Of a stretch of 64,000 bases of DNA, positions 33,448 through 42,832 are shown piece after piece. Source of the DNA: an uncultured Anaerolineales bacterium (GTDB lineage: Bacteria > Chloroflexota > Anaerolineae > Anaerolineales > UBA6663). Position 1 is the first letter of the stretch. Every line of letters begins with the position of its first letter. Location of the stretch: positions 62,001 to 126,000 of the forward strand of contig CALFZO010000061.1 in assembly GCA_937952305.1 (NCBI GenBank), given 5' to 3'. Position numbers and translations under genes: made by a program. Under the pieces are notes generated by a model. That model was not told the DNA's origin. It did no database searches and saw only the letters and a list, made by a program, of their open reading frames with translations.

Positions 33448-34557
33448 TCACGTCCGCGCGATCGCCAGCAGCTCGCGCGCGATCTGCTGGGCCGCCTGCG
33501 GGGCCGCCGCGCCGCGCGCCGCCGTCCGCATCTGCTCCAGGCGGGCCTCGTCTGCCAGGAGCTCGCGCACCGTCGCCGCCAGGCGGGCGGTTAACTCGTC
33601 GTCGTTCAAACGCAGCGCCGCGCCGCGCGCCGCCAGATGGTCCGCATTCACGCGCTGGTAGCGCCACGCATACGGATACGGCACCAGCACGGCCGGCAGC
33701 CCGAACAGCGGGTACTCGCCGATGACCGAGGCCCCCGCCCGTGACACCACCACATCGGCGGCCGCCAGCGCCTCGCCCATCTCGTGCAGAAACGGGAAGG
33801 CATGGTAGCGGGGGCGCTGCTCGGCCGGCAGCGCCGCCTGCGCGCGCTGCACCTCCGGCCAATCGAGCTGGCCGCTCAGGTGGATCACCTGAAAGTCCGC
33901 CAGCCAATCCGACAGCGCGGCCAGCGTCGCCCGGTTCAGGCTGCGCGCGCCCCGGCTGCCGCCCGTCACCAAAATCGTGCGCCGCGCCGGGTCCAGGCCG
34001 AAGCGCGCCTGCCCGGCCGAGCGGGTGGCCGCGGCCAGAGCGGCGCGCACCGGGTACCCGCTGACCACGACCTTGCGCGCGTCAAAATACTGCCGCGATG
34101 TCTCGGCCGTGACCGTGATCCGGGCGGCCACCGGCGCGACGGCGCGCAACGCCAGGCCCGGCTCCAGGTCCGGCAGGTAGATCAGCACCGGCACGCCGCG
34201 CAGCCAGGCGGCCCAGGCGGCCGGCACGGCCAGAAAACCGCCGGTCACCAGCAGCGCGCTCGGCCGGAAATCGCTCACGGCCCGTAAGCTGTCAAAGAAC
34301 CCGCGCACCAGCGCCGCGGCATTGCCCGGCAGCCGGCGCCAACCCACTCCGTGCACGCCCGCCGCCTGAATCGGCCGAAACGCCAGCCCGGCCCGGCTGA
34401 CGATTTCGGCTTCCATCCCGCCCGCGGTGCCAAGCCAGAGCAGCGCAGGTTGGGCTGGGGCCGCGGCTGCGCCCGCCAGCTCCCGCCACTGTTCAGCGAC
34501 GGCCAGAGCGGGAAACACGCCCCCGCCCGTTCCACCGGCGGAAATCAAAAGTCGCAT
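33448..34557 (-). CDS. murG: UDP-GlcNAc transferase MurG (lipid II synthesis)
   Basis: A 369-residue GT28 glycosyltransferase converting lipid I to lipid II at the inner face of the membrane. N-terminal SAGGTGGGVFPALAVAE is the acceptor/phosphate loop, ILVTGGSRGARSLN opens the C-terminal donor domain, and SRAGASVIGEYPLFGLPAVLVPYP is the UDP-GlcNAc site. Its first 65 bases lie inside the end of ftsW, an unusually long overlap. Confidence 0.97.
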   Translation of the reverse strand: MRLLISAGGTGGGVFPALAVAEQWRELAGAAAAPAQPALLWLGTAGGMEAEIVSRAGLAFRPIQAAGVHGVGWRRLPGNAAALVRGFFDSLRAVSDFRPSALLVTGGFLAVPAAWAAWLRGVPVLIYLPDLEPGLALRAVAPVAARITVTAETSRQYFDARKVVVSGYPVRAALAAATRSAGQARFGLDPARRTILVTGGSRGARSLNRATLAALSDWLADFQVIHLSGQLDWPEVQRAQAALPAEQRPRYHAFPFLHEMGEALAAADVVVSRAGASVIGEYPLFGLPAVLVPYPYAWRYQRVNADHLAARGAALRLNDDELTARLAATVRELLADEARLEQMRTAARGAAAPQAAQQIARELLAIART

Positions 34558-35752
34558 TCGGTTTTGCGTCCTCGCGCTGCCAGGTACCGGAGGCGCGCAC
34601 GCGCCGCGTGAGCGTGTCCTTCTCCCGGCGCCGCGAGATGCTCAGCAGCACGCCGATGGCCGTCAACGTGACGACCATGTTGGAGCCGCCATAGCTGATG
34701 AAGGGCAGCGCATTGCCCGCGAACGGGAAGGCGCCGACCATCACGGCGATGTTGATGGCGGCCTCCAGGCCCACCCAGCACACGATGCCGGCGGCCAGCG
34801 TGGCGCCCAGGGCGTCCGGGGCGTTGCCGGCGATCTTGAAGCCGCGCCAGATCAGGGCCACGAACAGGCCGATGACCAGCAGACAGCCCAACAGCCCCAG
34901 CTCCTCGCCGACGATGGCGAAGATCGAGTCGGTGTGCGGCGTGGGCAGGAACCCGAACTTCTGGTGGCTCTCGCCCAGCCCGCGCCCGAACAGCCCGCCG
35001 TTGACGAAGGCGATGGCGGCCTGCTTGACGTGCCAGGACGCCTGGGTGAGATCCTGCAGGCCGGCCAGGTAGTCGCTCAGGCGCTGGCGCCCGGTCTCGG
35101 CGATGGCTAGCGGCAGCTGCATAAGCAGCAAGACAGTGCCGCCGCCGATGGCGGCCACCACGCTCATCTGGAACAGGTCGGCCCCGGCGATAAAGAACAT
35201 CAGGGTGGCGATGACCAGGATCGTGCCGGCCGCCGACAGGTCGGGCTGCAGCAGGATCAGCGTCACCACCACGCCGACGATGATGCCGAACGGCACCATG
35301 CCGTAGCTCACCTCGCGGATGCGGTCGCCCTTGGAGGCCAGCCAGACCGCCAGGTACAGGATGGTGGCGAACTTGGCCAGCTCCGACGGCTGCACCGATC
35401 CGCCGAAGAACGAGCGCTGGGCGTTGAAGCGCGTCGTGCCGATAATCAGCACCAGGACCAGGGCCACGATCGTGGCGCCCATCACCCAGACCGCCAGCGG
35501 CTTGAGCCAGCGGTAATCCAGGCGCGCCATCACCAGCATGCCGACCAGCCCCAGGCCCACCCACTGCAGCTGCTTGACGAAGACGGCCGCCGGGTTGCCG
35601 GTATCCTGATAGGCCCAGTCGAAGGTGGTCGAGTAGACCATCATCAAACCAAAGACCAGCAGCACGCCCACCACCAATACCAGCGGCATGTCGAACGGCA
35701 GGTTGATCCGCTTCGGGGCTGCTGTGACCGGCGTGTTCTCCGCGACGCTCAT
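34493..35752 (-). CDS. ftsW: Cell division lipid II polymerase FtsW
   Basis: A 419-residue SEDS-family glycosyltransferase with about ten membrane helices. Typical are MMVYSTTFDWAY near the start, VQPSELAKFATILYLA, LLQPDLSAAGTILV and the C-terminal NALPFISYGGSNMV. The C-terminal tail after helix ten is long, Arg-rich and polar, and its coding sequence overlaps murG by 65 bases. It could also be called RodA by sequence, but its place in dcw supports FtsW. Confidence 0.94.
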   Translation of the reverse strand: MSVAENTPVTAAPKRINLPFDMPLVLVVGVLLVFGLMMVYSTTFDWAYQDTGNPAAVFVKQLQWVGLGLVGMLVMARLDYRWLKPLAVWVMGATIVALVLVLIIGTTRFNAQRSFFGGSVQPSELAKFATILYLAVWLASKGDRIREVSYGMVPFGIIVGVVVTLILLQPDLSAAGTILVIATLMFFIAGADLFQMSVVAAIGGGTVLLLMQLPLAIAETGRQRLSDYLAGLQDLTQASWHVKQAAIAFVNGGLFGRGLGESHQKFGFLPTPHTDSIFAIVGEELGLLGCLLVIGLFVALIWRGFKIAGNAPDALGATLAAGIVCWVGLEAAINIAVMVGAFPFAGNALPFISYGGSNMVVTLTAIGVLLSISRRREKDTLTRRVRASGTWQREDAKPNATFDFRRWNGRGRVSRSGRR

Positions 35753-35791
35753 GGGTCTCTCTCCGTTATTCCCACCGGCAGGCCGGGCCGG

Positions 35792-37204
35792 TTACAAGGC
35801 CCGCACCCACGCCTTAAACCGCTCGCCGCGCTCGGCGAAATCCTGGAACTCATCGAAGCTGGTGCAGCCAGGCGAGAGCAGCACCACGTCGCCGCGCTCC
35901 ACCAACCGGGCGGCGGCGGCCACCGCCTCCGGCAGCCGCTCGCACCGGGTCACGCGGGCCGCGTCCACGTGCGCGGCCGCCAGCGCCCGCTCGATCAGCG
36001 GGCCGGCCTCGCCAAAGAGCAGGCAGTGCCGCACCCGTCTCTGCACAAACTGGGCCAGCTCGTCCCAGGGCAGCTTCTTGTCGCGCCCGCCCAGCAGCAG
36101 CACCAGCGGCTCGTCGAAGGAGCGCAGCGCCGCGCTCACGCGCTCCGGCGCCGACGCGATCGAGTCGTTGTACCAGCGCGCGCCGCCCCACTCGCGCACG
36201 AACTCCAGCCGGTGCTCGACGCCGGCAAACCCCAGGAAGCCGGCGCGCATGGCCGCCACGGCGGCCTCGGGTGACCGCCCGGCCAGGCTCAGGGCCGCGC
36301 CGCTGGCCGCGCAGGCCGCCAACACGTTCAAGAGGTTGTGGCGCCCGCGCAGGGCGATCTCGCTCACGGCGCCGACGACGTGTTCGCGCCCATCCCAGCG
36401 CCAGACCAGGTGCTCACCGGCCGGGGCCGCGCGCAGGCAGGCGCCGCACTCCACCTCGGCCGCGCCGCTGAAATAGGCCAGCCGGCCGCGGGCCAGCGGC
36501 GCCAGGCCGCGGGCGTTGGCGTCGTCCCAGCCCAGCACCGCCACGCCGTCGCCGGGCTGGCAGCGCAACAGGTTGCTCTTGGCGGCGATATAGACGTCCA
36601 TCGTCCCGTGCCGATCCAGGTGGTTGGGCGTGATGTTCAAGAGCGCGCCCACGCGCGGGCTGAGCGTCATGATCTCCAGTTGAAAGCTGGATAGCTCCAG
36701 CACGGCCAGGTCCTGCCGGCCCATCCGGCCCAGATCGCCGATGAGCGGGTGGCCGATGTTGCCGCCCACCCAGACCGTGACGCCCGGTTCAGCGCTGGCG
36801 GCCGCCGCGCTCAGCATGCGCCCCACCAGGGTCGTCGTCGTCGTCTTCCCGGCGCTGCCCGTAATCCCGACCGTGTGCGGCGTAGGGCAGGCCTCCAGGA
36901 ACAGCTGGGCGTCGTTGCTCAGCGGGATCCCGCGCTGCCGGGCCGCCACGGCCAGCGGCAGGTTGGCGTCCACGCCGCCGGACAGGCAGAGCAGATCGGC
37001 ACCGTCCAGCAGGGTCTCCGGGTGGCCGCCCAGCGCGTATTCCACGGCCAGGTCGCTCAGGGCCGCCCGGGCCTCGGCCAGTTGCTCGGCGGACTGCCGG
37101 TCGCTGACGGTGACGCGCGCGCCCCGCTCCGCCAGGTAGCGCGCCAACGCCACACCCTGCCGGGCCAGACCCAGAATGACGACGCGTTGACCGGAGTAAT
37201 CCAT
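35792..37204 (-). CDS. murD: UDP-N-acetylmuramoylalanine--D-glutamate ligase
   Basis: A 470-residue Mur ligase adding D-Glu. N-terminus GQRVVILGLARQGVALARYL, ATP loop GITGSAGKTTTTTLVGRM, NITPNHLDRHGTMDVYIAAK and LLGGRDKKLPWDEL are MurD signatures. The ATG at 37204 begins one base after the mraY stop; the longer open frame would run through mraY. Followed by ftsW. Confidence 0.97.
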   Translation of the reverse strand: MDYSGQRVVILGLARQGVALARYLAERGARVTVSDRQSAEQLAEARAALSDLAVEYALGGHPETLLDGADLLCLSGGVDANLPLAVAARQRGIPLSNDAQLFLEACPTPHTVGITGSAGKTTTTTLVGRMLSAAAASAEPGVTVWVGGNIGHPLIGDLGRMGRQDLAVLELSSFQLEIMTLSPRVGALLNITPNHLDRHGTMDVYIAAKSNLLRCQPGDGVAVLGWDDANARGLAPLARGRLAYFSGAAEVECGACLRAAPAGEHLVWRWDGREHVVGAVSEIALRGRHNLLNVLAACAASGAALSLAGRSPEAAVAAMRAGFLGFAGVEHRLEFVREWGGARWYNDSIASAPERVSAALRSFDEPLVLLLGGRDKKLPWDELAQFVQRRVRHCLLFGEAGPLIERALAAAHVDAARVTRCERLPEAVAAAARLVERGDVVLLSPGCTSFDEFQDFAERGERFKAWVRAL

Positions 37205-37205
37205 G

Positions 37206-38213
37206 TCACAACAACGCCAGGGCCACGCCCAGCATGGCCGCCAACAGCGCCACCAGCCAGAAGCGCTGCACCACCTGGGTCTCGCTCCAGCCAAGCAATT
37301 CAAAATGATGGTGCAGCGGCGCCATCTTGAACAGGCGCTTGCCCTCGCCGGTCAGGCGCTTGGTGAGCTTGAAATAGCCCACCTGCAGGACGACGCTGGC
37401 CGCCACACTGACCGGGATGATAGCGATAATGGGCAGCAGCACCCACTGGCCCGTCATCAGCGCCACCACCCCGAGCGTCGCGCCCAGCGAGTAGGACGCC
37501 GAACCGCCCATGAACAGCTCGGCCGGGTGGGCGTTGTACCAAAGAAACGCGAACAAGGCGCCCACCAGCGTGAAGCAGAAACGCGCCAGAAATATCTGGC
37601 CCTGCAGCAGCGCCACCAGCCCGTAGGCCACAAACGCGGTCGCCGAGATCAGGCCGGCCAGGCCATCCAGGCCGTCGGTCAGGTTCACGGCGTTGGACAT
37701 GCCCACGATCACGAACGTGGCGATGGGCAGGTACAGCCACCAATCCAGCTCCCAGAAGGGCGAGCCCGGCAGGGCCACAAAATGGATCCCGAGCACAAAG
37801 TACAGCCCGAGCGCGGTCAGGACCGCGAGCACGTTCTGCCAGAAGAAGATCTGCCAGCCGCGCATCCCCTCGCCCCGGCGCACACCGCGGATGCCCTGCC
37901 AATCGTCCACCGCGCCCAGGATCGTGAACAGCGTCAGCGCCAGCAGCGGCAGCAGGATCGAGCGGCCCTGAAAGGTGCCGCGCAGCAGGCCGACCGCGTT
38001 GAGCAGGGCGCTGATCCCGAGTACGGGCACGATGATCATCAGGCCGCCCATGGTGGGCGTGCCCATCTTGACCATGTGCGTCTGCGGGCCGTCGACGCGG
38101 ATCTGCTTGCCGATCCGGAACCGCCGCAGCAGCGTAATCAACGGCTCGCCCCAGATCACGGTCAAGACAAAGGTGACGCTCCCCACCGCCAGCGCAAAGG
38201 CCGCTTCTCGCAT
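37206..38213 (-). CDS. mraY: Phospho-N-acetylmuramoyl-pentapeptide transferase
   Basis: A 335-residue polytopic membrane enzyme making lipid I on undecaprenyl phosphate. VKMGTPTMGGLMII is the cytoplasmic signature, NAVNLTDGLDGLA contains the catalytic Asp pair, and the C-terminal LFKMAPLHHHFELLGW is the HHH motif. About ten helices. Tight spacing to murF (34 bases) and murD (1 base). Confidence 0.98.
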   Translation of the reverse strand: MREAAFALAVGSVTFVLTVIWGEPLITLLRRFRIGKQIRVDGPQTHMVKMGTPTMGGLMIIVPVLGISALLNAVGLLRGTFQGRSILLPLLALTLFTILGAVDDWQGIRGVRRGEGMRGWQIFFWQNVLAVLTALGLYFVLGIHFVALPGSPFWELDWWLYLPIATFVIVGMSNAVNLTDGLDGLAGLISATAFVAYGLVALLQGQIFLARFCFTLVGALFAFLWYNAHPAELFMGGSASYSLGATLGVVALMTGQWVLLPIIAIIPVSVAASVVLQVGYFKLTKRLTGEGKRLFKMAPLHHHFELLGWSETQVVQRFWLVALLAAMLGVALALL

Positions 38214-38247
38214 CGGTTGCCGCAGGTGCGTGTGCCCGGCGTCCGGG

Positions 38248-39672
38248 TTACGCCTGCGCCTCCTCGCCCAGCGCGCGCACCAGCCGGTCCAGCCGCAGCC
38301 CGCGCGAGCCTTTGAGCAGGACCACGTCGCCGGCGCCGATCAGGCCGCGCAGATACGGCAGGGCCTCCTCGCCGGTCAGGAACTCGGCGATGGCGGCGGC
38401 CGGCAGACCGGCCTGGCGGGCCTCGTCAGCGATCAGCCGGGCGCGCGCCCCGATCGTCACCAGCACATCGGCCACGTCGCGCGCGCGCCGGCCCACGATC
38501 CGGTGGCCGGATTCCTCGTAAGAACCCAGCTCCAGCATGTCACCGAGCACGGCCACCTTGCGCCCTTCGATCTCGCTCAACAAGTTGAGCGCGGCGATGC
38601 TCGACTCCGGCGAGGCGTTGTAGGTGTCGTCGATCAGCAGGCTGCCGCCCGGGCCTTTGACGGCGGCCAGCCGCAGCTGCACCGCGCCGATAGACTGCAG
38701 GCCCTCGACGATCTCCTGCCAGGTGAGGCCCTCCACCAGCCCGACCGCGGCCGCCCGCAGGGCGGTATGGACGGAGTGCTGGCCGAGCAGCGGGACCCGC
38801 ACGTGCAGGGCCTCGCGGCGGTGATGCAACTGGAAGTGCACGCCGGTCAGGCCATGGCTCTCGATCTGATCGGCCCACAGGTCGGCGGCCGGGTCCAGGC
38901 CATAGGTGAATGTGCGCGCTCGAGTCCGCGCCCGCATTAACATCACACGCGGATCGTCCAGGTTGAGGATGGCGGTGCCGTCCGGCGGCAGCGCCTCCAC
39001 CAGCTCGCCCTTGCCCTGGACGATGTTGTCCAGGCTGCCGGCCCGCTCCAGGTGGACGGCGTAGACGTTGTTAACGACGCCGACGTGCGGCTGGGCCCAG
39101 CCGCACAGCTGGGCGATCTCGCCCACCTGATAGAAGCCCAGCTCCAGCACCGCGCGCTCATGCGCCTCGGTCAGTTTGAGCAGCATCAGCGGCAGGCCGA
39201 TCTCGTTGTTGTAGTTGCCCTCGGTTTTAAAGGTGCGATAGCGCGTGCTGAGCACGGCCGCGATCAACTCTTTGCTGGTCGTCTTGCCCACGCTGCCGGT
39301 GACGCCGACCACGCGCACACTCAGGCGGCGCCGCCAGAAGGCGGCCAGCGTCTGCATCGCCTGGAGGCTGTCGTCCACCCGCAGGCACACCGGCACCGGG
39401 ATGTGCGCCGCCTGCTCGAACGTCAGCGGCTCGCGCAGGTCCACCACCGCGCAGTCGCCCGGGCCGTCCTTCTGGACCAGGGCCGCGATGGCGCCTTTGG
39501 CGAAGGCGGCCGCGACGTAGTCATGGCCGTCGGTGCGCTCGCCGGGCAGCGCCACGAACAGCGAGCCCGGGATGCTGTGCCGCGAATCGATCGCGACATC
39601 GGTGATGATCTGCGGCCCGCCCGCGGCCTGGTAGCCGGTGAGGGCCTCGATCACAACGCCCAGCGTCAGCAT
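38248..39672 (-). CDS. murF: UDP-MurNAc-tripeptide--D-Ala-D-Ala ligase
   Basis: A 474-residue Mur ligase adding the D-Ala-D-Ala dipeptide. ATP loop GVTGSVGKTTSKELIAAVL, TEGNYNNEIGLPLMLL and DDTYNASPESSIAALNLL are MurF signatures. In most dcw clusters murE stands just upstream; here the neighbour is the PBP gene directly, 47 bases away. Confidence 0.96.
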   Translation of the reverse strand: MLTLGVVIEALTGYQAAGGPQIITDVAIDSRHSIPGSLFVALPGERTDGHDYVAAAFAKGAIAALVQKDGPGDCAVVDLREPLTFEQAAHIPVPVCLRVDDSLQAMQTLAAFWRRRLSVRVVGVTGSVGKTTSKELIAAVLSTRYRTFKTEGNYNNEIGLPLMLLKLTEAHERAVLELGFYQVGEIAQLCGWAQPHVGVVNNVYAVHLERAGSLDNIVQGKGELVEALPPDGTAILNLDDPRVMLMRARTRARTFTYGLDPAADLWADQIESHGLTGVHFQLHHRREALHVRVPLLGQHSVHTALRAAAVGLVEGLTWQEIVEGLQSIGAVQLRLAAVKGPGGSLLIDDTYNASPESSIAALNLLSEIEGRKVAVLGDMLELGSYEESGHRIVGRRARDVADVLVTIGARARLIADEARQAGLPAAAIAEFLTGEEALPYLRGLIGAGDVVLLKGSRGLRLDRLVRALGEEAQA

Positions 39673-39719
39673 GTCAGCGCGTTCGCCTCACGGCGCCGGG
39701 CGGTTCGGCCAGGCCGCCG

Positions 39720-41441
39720 TCACCGGAGCGCCAGCCCTGCGCGGACGTCGTCCGGCGGGATCTGCAGCAGCACTACCAGCCGCTGGACCAGCGCCGCAAA
39801 CGTGGGCGCGGCCGTCTCTGAGCCCCAGATGCTGGTGCGCGGTTTGTCCAGCTTCACCAGGACGATGAAGCGCGGGTCGTCCACCGGCCCCCAGCCCACA
39901 AACGAGGCGATGGTCTGGCGGGCGTCGTAGCCGCCCGGGATCGGGATCTGGGCTGTGCCGGTCTTGCCGGCCAGCCGGTAGCCCGGCACCAGCGCCTGGT
40001 CGCCTTCGCCCTGCTCCAGCGACTGGGCCAGCATCTCGTTCAGGGCCGCCGCCGTCTCCGGCCGGATCGGCCGGCCGAGCACCTGCGGCTGGGTGGTGTG
40101 CGACTGGCTGCCGTTCTCGACGCGGCGGAGCACGTGCGGCTGCATCATCACGCCGCCATTCGCCACCGCCGACACCGCCGTGATGAGCTGGAGCGGAGTG
40201 ACGGCCACGCCCTGCCCGAACGCGTTGGTGCCCAGGTCGGACTCGAACCAGTCGATGTCACCGGGCGTCTTCAGGCGCCCGTTCACTTCGGCGGCCAGGT
40301 CGACATTGGTGCGGTGGCCCAGGCCGAAGGCGGCCATGTAGTTGTAGAACGCATCCGGCCCCATCTGGGTGGACAGGCTGGCCATGCACACATTCAACGA
40401 ATGGCGCAGGCAGCCGACCATGTCGGTGGCGCCCCAGGCGCCGCCGTCCCAGTTGCGGATGGCCCAGCCGCCGACCTCGATGAAGCCGGTGTCAAAGAAG
40501 GCCGTGTTCGGCTGGACCAGGCCCAGGTCCAACGCCGCCGCCATCGTCAGGATCTTGAGCGTCGAGCCGGGCTCGAACTGCCCGCCGACGGCCGCGTTCT
40601 GCGGGTTGGGCAGTTCCACGGCGGCGTAGTTGTTGGGGTCATAGGTCGGATAGGACGCCACTGCCAGCAGTTCGCCGCTGCGCGGATCCATGACCACGAT
40701 CGTGCCGCCCTCGGCGCCGTAGACCTGCACGGCGTTGGCCAGGATGCCCTCCACCAGGAATTGCACGTCGCGGTCGATCGTCAGATACAGGTCGGCGCCC
40801 TGGTCCGGGACCGGGTCGATCTGGGCGTTGAACGGCACCAGCTGCTCCGAACCCTGCACGGCGCGGCCGGAGAGCCAATCGTTGTAGAAGCCCTCCACGC
40901 CGAAGTAACCGACCTGCTTGCCCTGGTCGTTGTAGCCCACAAAGCCGAGCACGCCCGCGGCCAGGCTCCCGCCCGGATAGACGCGGTGCGGGATGGGCGT
41001 CAGGTCCACGCCGTACAGCATGGTCTGGCGGTCCTCGCGCATCTGCTCGACGGCTTCGCCCACCTGCGCCTCCACCGGCCGTTTCACCAGCACGTAGGGC
41101 GTCTCGCTCTCAGCCGCGGCGCGCAGCTCCACCACCGACATGTTCAGCAAACCGGACAGCGTCTCGGCCACCTCGTCGGCGTCGCTGACGCTCGGCGGCG
41201 AAATGCTGACCTCGTACTGGACGTCGTTGGTGGCCAGGAGCTCGCCGTTGCGGTCCAGGATGCGGCCGCGGCCCGGCGCGAACTCCCGGGGGCGCTCGCT
41301 GAGCAGCGTGCCGACGCTGCGGAAGTAGTCAGCCGAAGTCGAGTCGAAATCGATGCGGACAAGCTGAATAACGACGAGCCCGGCCACAATGGCCAGGCCG
41401 ATCAGGATCAGGCGCAGGCGGACGTAGACGGTTTGCGGCAT
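39720..41441 (-). CDS. ftsI: Class B penicillin-binding protein (FtsI/PBP2-type transpeptidase)
   Basis: A 573-residue septal transpeptidase. One membrane helix (about 9-29) anchors it; the dimerisation region includes PGRGRILDRNGELLA (57-71). Catalytic motifs are S293-x-x-K296 (GSTLK), S348-L-N350 and K493-T-G495. No PASTA repeats follow the transpeptidase domain; a DUF-like short tail ends the protein. It lies between the FtsL-like gene (4 bases) and murF, the normal place for ftsI. Confidence 0.95.
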   Translation of the reverse strand: MPQTVYVRLRLILIGLAIVAGLVVIQLVRIDFDSTSADYFRSVGTLLSERPREFAPGRGRILDRNGELLATNDVQYEVSISPPSVSDADEVAETLSGLLNMSVVELRAAAESETPYVLVKRPVEAQVGEAVEQMREDRQTMLYGVDLTPIPHRVYPGGSLAAGVLGFVGYNDQGKQVGYFGVEGFYNDWLSGRAVQGSEQLVPFNAQIDPVPDQGADLYLTIDRDVQFLVEGILANAVQVYGAEGGTIVVMDPRSGELLAVASYPTYDPNNYAAVELPNPQNAAVGGQFEPGSTLKILTMAAALDLGLVQPNTAFFDTGFIEVGGWAIRNWDGGAWGATDMVGCLRHSLNVCMASLSTQMGPDAFYNYMAAFGLGHRTNVDLAAEVNGRLKTPGDIDWFESDLGTNAFGQGVAVTPLQLITAVSAVANGGVMMQPHVLRRVENGSQSHTTQPQVLGRPIRPETAAALNEMLAQSLEQGEGDQALVPGYRLAGKTGTAQIPIPGGYDARQTIASFVGWGPVDDPRFIVLVKLDKPRTSIWGSETAAPTFAALVQRLVVLLQIPPDDVRAGLALR

Positions 41442-41445
41442 GGCG

Positions 41446-41895
41446 TTAACCGCCTCCCAGCAGTGCCTGCAGTGTGCGCGTCAGCCAATCCATGGGCGAG
41501 GCCGGCGTCGTCACCTGCGCGGTGGCGACGGGCGCCGCCGGCTGGGCCAGCTCCGGATAAGGAAAGTCCGGCACGGCGATGTAATGGACGTTTTCAGGCT
41601 GCGCGGGGATGAAGCCCAACGCCAGCGCCCGGCCGGCCAGCCGGTCCATGGAGCGCAAATCCGCCAGTTGGGCGCGCAGGCGGTCGTTCTCGCGCAGCAG
41701 CTCGGCTTTGCGGTCCTCGGCGTCCTGCAGATCGCGCCCGGCATTGCCGGCGCGCGAGGCCACGGCCAGATACAGGCCGCCGACCACCAGCACCACCATC
41801 AGACCGATGGACAACGCCGCCAGCAGCTGCGTCTGCTGCCGCCAGGGCGCCTGGCGAAAGGCACGAATGATTTGGGTTGGGTAGAGGCTTTGCAT
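41446..41895 (-). CDS. FtsL/FtsB-like divisome protein
   Basis: A 149-residue bitopic protein. A short cytoplasmic N-terminus is followed by one membrane helix near 27-47 (LLAALSIGLMVVLVVGGLYLA) and a coiled coil (about 50-88, RKAELLRENDRLRAQLADL), then a Pro/Ala-rich outside tail. FtsL proteins are poorly conserved in sequence, so the call rests on this architecture and on the place between rsmH and ftsI. The ATG at 41895 has an upstream AGGACAGG; a TTG at 41916 directly behind the rsmH stop is an alternative. Confidence 0.8.
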   Translation of the reverse strand: MQSLYPTQIIRAFRQAPWRQQTQLLAALSIGLMVVLVVGGLYLAVASRAGNAGRDLQDAEDRKAELLRENDRLRAQLADLRSMDRLAGRALALGFIPAQPENVHYIAVPDFPYPELAQPAAPVATAQVTTPASPMDWLTRTLQALLGGG

Positions 41896-41919
41896 ATCAA
41901 GGCCTGTCCTATGCAAACT

Positions 41920-42819
41920 CTATGCCATGGCCGCCGGCAGCTTTTCGGCGACACGCAGCTTGGCGCTGCGCGCGCGCGGGTTTTCGGCGGCTTCGTCTGG
42001 CGTAGGCTCCATGGGTTTGCGCGTCACTTCCCGCAGCGACGCCGGCACAGAAGTTGCAACCGCCTGCGCCCGAAAAAAACGCTTCACCAGGCGGTCCTCC
42101 AGCGAGTGAAAAGCGATCACGGCCAGCCGCCCGCCCGGCCGGAGCAGCCGGAGCGCCACGGGCAGCACCTGCGCCACGGCCTCCAGCTCCTCATTGACCG
42201 CGATGCGCAGCGCTTGAAACGTGCGGGTGGCCGGGTGGAGCGAGCGGCGTTGACGCTCGCCGCCGGGCAGCGCCCGGGCCACGATCTCGGCCAGGGCGCG
42301 CGTGCTCGGCACCGGCCGGGCGGCGCCGATGGCGCGCGCGATGCGCCGGCTGTGCCGCTCCTCACCATATTCAAAGAGCACATCCGCCAGGTCTTCCAGC
42401 GGCCATTCATTGACGATCTCGGCGGCCGTCCGCTCCGTGTCCGGCCCGAAGCGCATGTCGAGCGGACCGTCGGTCTGGAACGAGAAACCGCGCGCCGGAT
42501 CGCCCAGCTGCAGCGACGACAAACCGAGATCGAGCAAGATGCCGTCGACGCTGGCCTCCTCCGCGAACTCGGCCATGCGCGTGTAAGGGGCCTGGATCAG
42601 GCGCACCCGCTCGCCAAAGGCCGCCAGCCGTTCACGCGCCACCGTCAGCGCGGCCGGGTCCCGATCTAGGCCGATCAGCCGGCCGTCCGGGGCCGAACGC
42701 TCCAGCAAACCGGCGGCGTGCCCGCCGGCCCCCACGGTGCCGTCGAGGTACAGGCCGCCCGGGTGCGGCCGCAGCTCGGTCAGGATGGCTTGGTAAAGGA
42801 CCGGGATGTGCGCGCTCAT
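41920..42819 (-). CDS. rsmH: 16S rRNA (cytosine-1402-N4)-methyltransferase
   Basis: A 299-residue S-adenosylmethionine-dependent enzyme that methylates C1402 of 16S rRNA. N-terminus HIPVLYQAILTEL, SAM loop DGTVGAGGHAAGLLE, VDGILLDLGLSSLQL and VIAFHSLEDRLVKRFF are all RsmH (MraW) signatures. Second gene of the dcw cluster, 13 bases after mraZ. Confidence 0.98.
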   Translation of the reverse strand: MSAHIPVLYQAILTELRPHPGGLYLDGTVGAGGHAAGLLERSAPDGRLIGLDRDPAALTVARERLAAFGERVRLIQAPYTRMAEFAEEASVDGILLDLGLSSLQLGDPARGFSFQTDGPLDMRFGPDTERTAAEIVNEWPLEDLADVLFEYGEERHSRRIARAIGAARPVPSTRALAEIVARALPGGERQRRSLHPATRTFQALRIAVNEELEAVAQVLPVALRLLRPGGRLAVIAFHSLEDRLVKRFFRAQAVATSVPASLREVTRKPMEPTPDEAAENPRARSAKLRVAEKLPAAMA

Positions 42820-42832
42820 CGCCGGCCTGGCC

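Noticed and set aside
31551..33725. 724-codon plus-strand open frame across murC, the CvpA-like gene and murG
   Set aside because: It runs across three real genes and an intergenic gap, without a domain or ribosome site.
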